Assembly (NCBI GenBank): GCA_016793585.1
Contig: JAEUJR010000218.1
Coordinates: forward strand, 1 to 5,255
Direction of reading: 5' to 3'
DNA: 5,255 nucleotides
From: Archangium sp.
GTDB lineage: Bacteria > Myxococcota > Myxococcia > Myxococcales > Myxococcaceae
The notes under the pieces were generated by a model. It was not told where the DNA came from. It was given only the letters and a program-made list of their open reading frames with translations, and did not search any database. Position numbers and translations under genes: made by a program. Each line of letters opens with the position of its first letter. The first letter of the stretch is position 1. Shown here piece after piece: positions 1 through 4,799 of the stretch.

Positions 1-1
1 G

Positions 2-1150
2 ACGGTCAGCCGCTTCACCAAGCGCCTGCGCGACCGCAAAGCCGAGATGCCGCTCGGCCTCATTCTGCTGCTGGGCGAGAAGGTGTGTCAGGGCCTGCAG
101 TACGCGCACGAAGCGAAGGACGAGACGAACAGCCCGCTGCACCTCGTGCACCGCGACCTCTCTCCGGCGAACGTGTGCATCAGCTATCGCGGCGAAGTGA
201 AAATCATCGACTTCGGCGCCGCGCAGTCGACGCTGAAAGAGGAGCAGACGGCGCCGCGCGTCGTCATCGGCAACCTCACGTACATGGCGCCCGAGCAGGC
301 GAAGAAGCTCATCGTCGACGGGCGCGCCGACGTCTACTCGTGCGGCGTGATGTTGTGGGAGCTGCTCGCGTGGCACGCGCTGCCGCAGAAGGGCGACCCC
401 ATCGAGCGCTGGCGCCGCGCCGCGAACCCCGCGTGGGAGCCGCCGAGCAAGAACAACCAGTCGGTGCCGCGTGACGTCGACGAGCTGGTGCTCAAGGCGC
501 TCAAGAAGGAGCCGGGCGAGCGGTGGAACAACGCCGCCGAGTTCGGTGAGGCGCTGAAGAAGGCGCGGCTGCGGCACGCTCCCGACGTGAAGGAGCGCGA
601 CCTGGGCGACCTGCTCGCGCGCGTCTTCCACAAAGAGAAGTCGAGCGAAGACTACGTGCTGCAAGAGGTCGTCTACGGGAAGACCGTGACGCCCATGGCC
701 AGCGAGAAGACGCGGCAGGTGGCGCTGGTGCCGCCGACGGCGCTCGCGTTCGAGCACACCGCCGTGATGGCGCCCGCCGACATTCTCAAGTCGAACGACG
801 ACATCACCGACCCCGGCCGGCCCGACCCGACGCTCGCGCGGCAGCTCGAAGACGAAGGCACGCCGACCCCCGCGAAAGACCCGCGCCTCACCCGGCCGCT
901 CGACGCGCACCTGCTCGAGTCGCGCAAGAGCTTCGGCCTCACCTTCGGTGACATTCAGGAGCCCGTCATCGAGCAGAGCCTCATTCAGGAGATCGAGGCG
1001 ACTGGTGACGAAGAGCCGTACATCTCGGGTGAGGGCTACACCGCGGCGTACGAGGGCCCGACGGGCTGGCAGAAGGTGGCGCTGTTCGGCGGCATCTTCT
1101 TCGTCGCCGTGGGCCTCGGCTTCCTCGGTGTGTGGCTCGCGCTGAAGTGA
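2..1150 (+). CDS. Ser/Thr protein kinase, C-terminal part (5' end outside window), C-terminally membrane-anchored
   Basis: This is a Hanks-type kinase that would phosphorylate Ser/Thr on protein targets at the cytoplasmic face of the membrane. The frame is open to the left edge, so the Gly-rich loop, the ATP-binding Lys and helix C are missing and the true start is upstream. Numbering from the ATG at 47, the visible motifs are catalytic-loop HRD (35-37, in HRDLSPANV), metal-binding DFG (55-57), MAPEQ (80-84) and DVYSCG (95-100). The catalytic-loop Lys of HRDLKPEN is Ser, and the usual P+1 Thr (GTxxY) is Asn in GNLTYMAPEQ. Both changes are, from memory, frequent in myxobacterial kinases and do not imply inactivity. 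The fold ends near residue 172. A Pro/Thr/acidic, probably disordered linker follows (about 180-340), holding two similar short motifs, DPTLARQLE (260-268) and DPRLTRPLD (278-286). A 23-residue hydrophobic helix (344-366) ends one residue before the stop, so there is no external sensor domain. Family assignment is sure; substrates are unknown. Confidence 0.95.
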   Translation, partial: TVSRFTKRLRDRKAEMPLGLILLLGEKVCQGLQYAHEAKDETNSPLHLVHRDLSPANVCISYRGEVKIIDFGAAQSTLKEEQTAPRVVIGNLTYMAPEQAKKLIVDGRADVYSCGVMLWELLAWHALPQKGDPIERWRRAANPAWEPPSKNNQSVPRDVDELVLKALKKEPGERWNNAAEFGEALKKARLRHAPDVKERDLGDLLARVFHKEKSSEDYVLQEVVYGKTVTPMASEKTRQVALVPPTALAFEHTAVMAPADILKSNDDITDPGRPDPTLARQLEDEGTPTPAKDPRLTRPLDAHLLESRKSFGLTFGDIQEPVIEQSLIQEIEATGDEEPYISGEGYTAAYEGPTGWQKVALFGGIFFVAVGLGFLGVWLALK

Positions 1151-1157
1151 ACGTGCG

Positions 1158-1397
1158 ATGCTGGGCGTGATGAACGCGCAGGCGAAACCGAAGGTGTCGT
1201 ACGCCGAGGACCTCGCGATGCGGAGCCCCGGGGCCTCGTTCTACCCAGACGTGAGCACAGAAGATCCGAACGCCATCACCAACCCGGTCATCCTCGTCGA
1301 GGTGCTCTCGGAGTCGACCGAAGCGTACGACCGGGGCGTCCTGGAGGCGCCGGTGAAGGCGCTGCGCGCAGCGTTGATGCTGCCCCTCGAGGCGTGA
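1158..1397 (+). pseudogene. Internally deleted Uma2-family (DUF820) endonuclease remnant
   Basis: Uma2 proteins are PD-(D/E)XK-fold putative nucleases of roughly 180-200 residues, abundant in cyanobacteria and myxobacteria. This frame has only 79 codons but three stretches look like the family. MNAQAKPKVSYAE (from the ATG at 1170) resembles the usual N-terminus ending in a Y-x-E-YLALE-like motif. DLAMRSPGASFYPDV resembles the strand leading to the family's YPDV. EDPNAITNP followed by VEVLSESTEAYDRG is the hallmark core. About 60 residues seem lost between SYAE and DLAM, about 10 between YPDV and EDPNA, and most of the region after DRG, including the conserved Lys-containing EKF helix. The PD Asp and the VEVLS Glu survive, but the fold cannot be complete, so nuclease activity is unlikely. 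The frame begins 7 bp after the kinase stop (19 bp if the 1170 ATG is used) and ends 1 bp before the next start. No good ribosome binding site is visible. Deletion sizes are inferred from memory of the family. Confidence 0.75.
1389..1392 (+). promoter_or_regulatory. Ribosome binding site for the GTG start at 1399
   Basis: GAGG lies 6 bp before the GTG at 1399. It supports that start for the 257-residue membrane protein, and it sits inside the last codons of the Uma2 remnant, so the remnant's end is also the downstream gene's translation signal. Confidence 0.5.
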
Positions 1398-1398
1398 G

Positions 1399-2172
1399 GT
1401 GAGCGACAAGACCCGCAGCGCCTCATCGCAGACCTTCGATGAGCGTGAGGTCGCGGAGATTCTGCGCCGGGCCGCATCGCTCGAGCAGAAGCGCAAGCTC
1501 GAGCGGCCGACGCTGTCGCTGGCCGAGGTCGAGACGATTGCGCGCGAGGCAGGCATCGACCCGGCCCTCGTGCGCCGCGCCGTCGACGAGCTCGCCCACG
1601 AGCCGAAGCAATCGTTCTGGGCGAAGCTCGCGGGCGCGCCGTTGAGCCGCACCCTCGAGCGCGTCGTCGACGGAGAGCTCACCGCCGACGACCACGAAAC
1701 GCTCGCCATCTCGATTCGCGAGGCGCTGGGCCAGCCGAGCGGCTTTCCCGTGCAGGTCTCGGTGCTCGGCCGCTCGTTGTCAGCGACCACCTTCGGCGGC
1801 GCGGGGCTGGTCGAGGTGCAGGTGACGCCGAAGGACGGCACCACCCGCGTGCGCGTGACGGTCAATGCGAAGCAGGTCGCCGGTGGCCTGTTCGGCGGCA
1901 TCATCGGCGGCGTGGGCGGCGGGCTGGGCTCGAACGTCGCGTGGATGGTGCCGGTCTGGCTCGCGAAGGCGGGCTACGCGCCCGAGCTCGGCGTGCTCGG
2001 CGGCGCCGTCGGCCTCTTCGCGACGGTGTTCGGCGCATATTCCTTCGCGCGGTGGCTCTTCGTGGGAAGAGCGCGCGCGATGCACGCGCGAGCCTCGCAG
2101 CTCGCCGAGACGCTCGAGACCCAGCTGCGCACGGCCATCGCCAACCGGGCCGGCGTCGCTCCCGTGCGGTAG
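1399..2172 (+). CDS. Conserved-unknown membrane protein with N-terminal helical module and two glycine-rich membrane segments
   Basis: The function is not known to me. The 257-residue product begins at GTG with GAGG 6 bp upstream. Residues 13-66 form a charged helical module: FDEREVAEILRRA, then a second helix pair around LAEVETIAREAGIDPALVRRAVDEL. This pattern recurs at the start of many uncharacterised myxobacterial and gemmatimonad proteins. Residues 87-157 look like a small alpha/beta domain (RVVDGELT, VSVLGRSLSAT, VEVQVTPKDGTTRVRVTV). Residues 161-189 are a glycine-zipper-like stretch (GGLFGGIIGGVGGGLG) running into a hydrophobic helix, and 196-222 form a second membrane helix. Residues 224-250 are a basic/amphipathic tail (MHARASQLAETLETQLRTAIANR), perhaps coiled coil. 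With two spans, both ends should face the cytoplasm. It follows the kinase and Uma2 remnant and may share their transcript. It might be a stress- or envelope-related protein, but nothing here shows that. Confidence 0.88.
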   Translation: MSDKTRSASSQTFDEREVAEILRRAASLEQKRKLERPTLSLAEVETIAREAGIDPALVRRAVDELAHEPKQSFWAKLAGAPLSRTLERVVDGELTADDHETLAISIREALGQPSGFPVQVSVLGRSLSATTFGGAGLVEVQVTPKDGTTRVRVTVNAKQVAGGLFGGIIGGVGGGLGSNVAWMVPVWLAKAGYAPELGVLGGAVGLFATVFGAYSFARWLFVGRARAMHARASQLAETLETQLRTAIANRAGVAPVR

Positions 2173-2215
2173 CGCAATCGTGCCGCCGCCGCTTCGTCAC
2201 CAGCCTGTGCGTCGG

Positions 2216-2338
2216 GTGAAAGTCATCGCCGGGCTGTTGGCGCTCTCGGTGCTGGTGCTCGTGCCCGAACTCGTGGAGCTGCTCGAGCTGGGTCAACTCC
2301 TCGTCGACCTGCAGGGCGCGTGGAAGACGCCGTCATGA
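2216..2338 (+). CDS. Small single-span membrane protein, 40 residues, overlapping the hydrolase start
   Basis: This ORF reads (V/M)KVIAGLLALSVLVLVPELV then a short acidic amphipathic tail ending in GAWKTPS. A positively charged N-terminus is followed by a hydrophobic run of about 16 residues (4-19) and an ELVELLELGQLLVDL segment, so the product could be a small membrane protein. The support is compositional and positional. 35 of 40 codons end in G or C, as in the neighbouring genes, while second positions are AT-rich (Leu/Val). The stop overlaps the hydrolase ATG as ATGA (2335-2338), the usual arrangement for translational coupling. The start is uncertain: GTG at 2216 is preferred because the in-frame extension back to GTG 2180 has weaker third-position bias (8 of 12) and encodes a Pro/Arg-rich stretch. 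Neither start has a convincing ribosome binding site. I recognise no family. It could instead be a leader frame whose translation exposes the hydrolase start. Confidence 0.5.
   Translation: MKVIAGLLALSVLVLVPELVELLELGQLLVDLQGAWKTPS
2322..2327 (+). promoter_or_regulatory. Ribosome binding site for the hydrolase ATG at 2335
   Basis: GGAAGA lies 7 bp before the ATG at 2335. It decides that start over the in-frame GTG at 2320, which has no comparable site upstream and would put charged residues (EDAV) before the MKKLL signal sequence. Confidence 0.6.
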
Positions 2339-3969
2339 AGAAGCTGCTCGTCGTGCTGGCCATCGTCGTGGGGCTCCTGCTGATCAGCGGCGTCGTGCTG
2401 TCCGCGCTCGACGACGCTCCGCCCGCGAAGGTGAGCCGGCCGACCGTCGCGATGTCAGACGGAACGAAGCTCGCGGTCGACGTGGTGCTGCCGGAGCGGG
2501 GCGGTCCCTTTCCCATCGTGCTCATGCAGACGCGCTATTGGCGCAGCTTCGCGCTGAAGGTGCCCGAGAAGCCGAGTCGTGTGCCGAAGGGGCCTCGTGA
2601 GCCCATCGTCGAAGCGCTCGTGCGCGCAGGGTACGGCGTGGTCGTCGCCGACGTTCGCGGCACCGGCGCCTCCGAAGGCACGTGGCCGCACCCCTTCGGT
2701 GAGCAGGAAGCGCGTGACGGCGCCGAGCTCATCGAGTGGGTCTCGAAGCAGCCGTTCTGCAACGGCCGGGTGGGCGCGACGGGGCTCTCGTACGAAGGCA
2801 CGACGGCGTTGCTCACGGCCGCGACGAAGCACCCGGCGCTCAAGGCGGTGCTCGCGCGCGACCTCGAGTGGGACCTGGTCGACGAGCTGGTTGCCCCCGG
2901 TGGCGTGCGGAACCTGGCGTTCCCCGAGGCCTGGGGCCGCACGGTGAAGTCGCTCGACCGTGGCCAGCCGCCCGAGCTGTTCCCTGCCAGTGCGCGATGG
3001 CTCATCGAGAACGTTCATCCCGTCGATGGAGACGGTGATGGTTCGCGGCTTGGCGCGTTGCAGTCGGCGCGGGCCGTGGCCGACGTCGCCGAGGCGGTGA
3101 AGCAGGTGCACGCTCCGATGGACCCGTTTGGCGTGGGCGGTCCTCCGGCGAGTTCGCTCGGGCCGTCGTCGCGTGAGGCCCTCTCGAAGACGACGGCAGT
3201 GGTGTCGCTGTGGGGCAGTTGGTTCGATGGAGCGACCGCCGATGCCGTGCTGCGTGCCAGCGCCTTCATGCCGCTCCAGCAGGCCGTCATCGGGCCGTGG
3301 GAGCACGAGGGCCACGCCACCGCGAGCCCATTCGGAGGAACGACGGATGCGACGGTCGAGCTTTCGAGCATCGTGGCGTTCTTCGACCGTCACCTGAAGA
3401 CCGACACGAACGAGCCGCAGTCGAGGCGCTGGTGGCTCGCGGGCGCCGAGCGCTGGGAGTCGGGTACGGCATGGCCCGAGACGCACGAGGTGGCGCACGG
3501 TTTCAGGTTCGAGGCGCCGACGCTCGACGTCGACTTCGCCGCGACGACGGGCGTGAAGAACCGGTGGATGACGGGCATGGCCCAGAGCGTCGTCTACGAA
3601 GACCGGCGACAGGCGAAGGGCACGCTCCGGGCGGTCGAAGCGGTGCGGGCGACGCCGTTGCGCTTCTTCGGCGCGCCGCAGGTGACGTGCGAGGTGGCGC
3701 TGGATGGACCCGAGGCGGCGCTGCACGTGTACCTCGAAGAGGTGGGCGTCGATGGCCGGGTGACGTTGCTGACCGAGGGCGTTCAGCGCGTGAAGAGCGG
3801 CCCGGTCTCGTTCCCGTTGCGTGCGTTGGCGGCTGAGCTTCCCGTGGGTGGGCGATTGCAACTCGCCATCGCGGGAGCCGACAGCCCGACGTTCGAGCGC
3901 GTTCCGGCCGAGGGGTCGCGGCGAATCACGCTCAAGGCTCCGTGTACCCTCGAGCTGCCGGAGCGCTGA
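2335..3969 (+). CDS. CocE/NonD-family alpha/beta hydrolase (X-Pro dipeptidyl-peptidase-like, S15), membrane-anchored
   Basis: The family includes cocaine esterase, glutaryl-7-ACA acylase and X-Pro dipeptidyl peptidases, which cleave ester or amide bonds with a Ser-His-Asp triad. The 544-residue product starts MKKLLVVLAIVVGLLLISGV, a signal sequence or N-terminal anchor with no lipobox Cys, so the enzyme probably acts in the periplasm. The catalytic domain shows DGTKLAVDVVLP (42-53), the typical VVVADVRGTGASEGTW (102-117), nucleophile Ser152 in GLSYEG, Asp298 in GSWFDG and His324 in GPWEHEG. A helical cap lies around 175-285. From about 380 a C-terminal jelly-roll domain follows, with the family signature LEEVGVDGRVTLLTEGVQR (467-485). 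The length is normal for the family. The cap region holds an acidic DGDGDG run at 231-236. The ATG overlaps the stop of a 40-residue membrane ORF, suggesting coupled translation. Family and triad are clear; whether the natural substrate is an ester, a peptide or an acyl amide cannot be read from the sequence. Confidence 0.93.
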   Translation: MKKLLVVLAIVVGLLLISGVVLSALDDAPPAKVSRPTVAMSDGTKLAVDVVLPERGGPFPIVLMQTRYWRSFALKVPEKPSRVPKGPREPIVEALVRAGYGVVVADVRGTGASEGTWPHPFGEQEARDGAELIEWVSKQPFCNGRVGATGLSYEGTTALLTAATKHPALKAVLARDLEWDLVDELVAPGGVRNLAFPEAWGRTVKSLDRGQPPELFPASARWLIENVHPVDGDGDGSRLGALQSARAVADVAEAVKQVHAPMDPFGVGGPPASSLGPSSREALSKTTAVVSLWGSWFDGATADAVLRASAFMPLQQAVIGPWEHEGHATASPFGGTTDATVELSSIVAFFDRHLKTDTNEPQSRRWWLAGAERWESGTAWPETHEVAHGFRFEAPTLDVDFAATTGVKNRWMTGMAQSVVYEDRRQAKGTLRAVEAVRATPLRFFGAPQVTCEVALDGPEAALHVYLEEVGVDGRVTLLTEGVQRVKSGPVSFPLRALAAELPVGGRLQLAIAGADSPTFERVPAEGSRRITLKAPCTLELPER

Positions 3970-4005
3970 TCAACCCCGCGGTGAACTCGACACGTGGAAG
4001 CGAGC

Positions 4006-4743
4006 TCAGCTCTTCGCGAGCGCGTCGACGTCGGACCAGCCGTTGAGACAGATGACCTGCCCCTTCTGCTTCCCGCGCGCGATGGCGAGGAAGGCGGGCG
4101 CGAGGCCCTGCGTGTCACGCTCAGCCGCCAACCCGAACTGGTTCTGCTTTCCACCAATGGGCGCGACGCCGAAGTGAATGCACACGGTGTTCACGCGCAC
4201 GTGGTCGCGCGCGGTCTCTGCCGCGAGCCCATATGTGAAGGCGTTGACCGCCGCGTTCTTCAGCGTGCCCATCCACATCGCCGGGTCGGGTGGAGGCATG
4301 TGCGCGAGCCCACCGCTCACCATCGTGAACGACGCCGGCCGCTGCTTGATGGCCGGCAGCAACGCCTTCGCCGCGTGGAAGTTCACCGTGAGGCCGTCGT
4401 CGAGCGCGTCGTGCAGCTGCGCCGAGGTCGACTGCGTCGGAGGCGGGCCGAACTTCACGAAGCCCTGCGACGAGATGACGTGGTCGATGGGCCGGCCGGC
4501 GAGGGCCGTGTCGATGGCGGCCATGGCTCGACCTGAGGTCGTGTCGTCCCTGAAGTCACCGACGGCGGTGGCGAACGCCTCGCCGGGCTTCACCGAGATG
4601 GTCTTCTTGAGCTCCTCGAGCTTCTGCGCGCTGCGCGAGACGCCGACGACGAACGCGCCCTGGTCGAGGAACGCACGGCAGATGCCCGAGCCAACGACGC
4701 CAGTGGCGCCAACGACGACGACGGTCTTTCCCTGAAACGACAT
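4006..4743 (-). CDS. Atypical short-chain dehydrogenase/reductase (SDR) lacking the catalytic Tyr
   Basis: SDRs are cytoplasmic NAD(P)-dependent oxidoreductases with a Rossmann fold. The 245-residue product has the classical-SDR length. The nucleotide site is VVVVGATGVVGSGI (8-21), and Arg37 after strand 2 (VSRSAQKL) favours NADP(H). Asp63 (GDFRD) fits the adenine-binding acidic position. The NNAG motif is replaced by SSQG (91-94), while the structural Asn121 (TVNFHAAK) and catalytic Ser143 (MVSGGL) remain. The YxxxK motif is broken: Lys162 is present (MWMGTLKNAAVN) but the Tyr position is Met158. This may be a subfamily trait, since the surrounding LKNAA...VNTVCIHFGV text looks conserved rather than decayed, but it makes ordinary SDR chemistry doubtful. 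The start is set at 4743 because GGAGA lies just upstream; an ATG 12 codons earlier would add an unlike tail before the MSFQGKT start. It is convergent with the hydrolase and 56 bp downstream of the Cys-rich gene. The substrate is unknown. Confidence 0.92.
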   Translation of the reverse strand: MSFQGKTVVVVGATGVVGSGICRAFLDQGAFVVGVSRSAQKLEELKKTISVKPGEAFATAVGDFRDDTTSGRAMAAIDTALAGRPIDHVISSQGFVKFGPPPTQSTSAQLHDALDDGLTVNFHAAKALLPAIKQRPASFTMVSGGLAHMPPPDPAMWMGTLKNAAVNAFTYGLAAETARDHVRVNTVCIHFGVAPIGGKQNQFGLAAERDTQGLAPAFLAIARGKQKGQVICLNGWSDVDALAKS

Positions 4744-4750
4744 GGTGTCT

Positions 4751-4755
4751 TCTCC
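4751..4755 (-). promoter_or_regulatory. Ribosome binding site for the SDR start at 4743
   Basis: On the minus strand GGAGA ends 7 bp before the ATG at 4743-4741 (GGAGAAGACACCATG). It fixes this start over the in-frame ATG at 4779, which has no such site. Confidence 0.7.
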
Positions 4756-4799
4756 GAGGTGAGGCCGCGCGATTAGCACGTGACGGCTCTGGCATCAGC

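Noticed and set aside
149..175. Kinase read as an inactive pseudokinase because HRDLKPEN is HRDLSPAN
   Set aside because: The catalytic Asp, the DFG Asp and the distal Asn are all present, and Ser in place of Lys is common in active-looking myxobacterial kinases.
981..1904. A 307-codon minus-strand frame covering the kinase end, the Uma2 remnant and part of the membrane protein
   Set aside because: It crosses three plus-strand frames, has no family resemblance and its second half is almost all Arg/His/Pro, so it is a compositional shadow.
2320..2334. GTG at 2320 as the hydrolase start
   Set aside because: The ATG at 2335 has GGAAGA 7 bp upstream and begins a normal MKKLL signal sequence; the longer form adds an acidic residue before it.
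2335..2420. A lipoprotein signal on the hydrolase
   Set aside because: No Cys occurs in or just after the hydrophobic segment, so it is an anchor or a cleavable signal peptide, not a lipobox.
3210..3836. A 208-codon plus-strand frame inside the hydrolase
   Set aside because: It is out of frame with the S15 domain and is Arg/Gly/Ala-rich without motifs; a GC-driven shadow.
2455..3861. A 468-codon open frame on the minus strand across the hydrolase gene
   Set aside because: It mirrors a gene with clear S15 motifs and is Arg/His-rich with no recognisable domain, as expected of an antisense frame in GC-rich coding DNA.
4744..4779. A longer SDR beginning at the ATG at 4779
   Set aside because: The extra 12 residues precede the normal SDR start (MSFQGKTVVVVGATG) and contain the ribosome binding site of the shorter form.
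4744..4799. A promoter or terminator between the Cys-rich gene and the SDR gene
   Set aside because: There is a CACGTG palindrome and a loose TAAT, but no convincing -35/-10 pair and no hairpin with a T tract.
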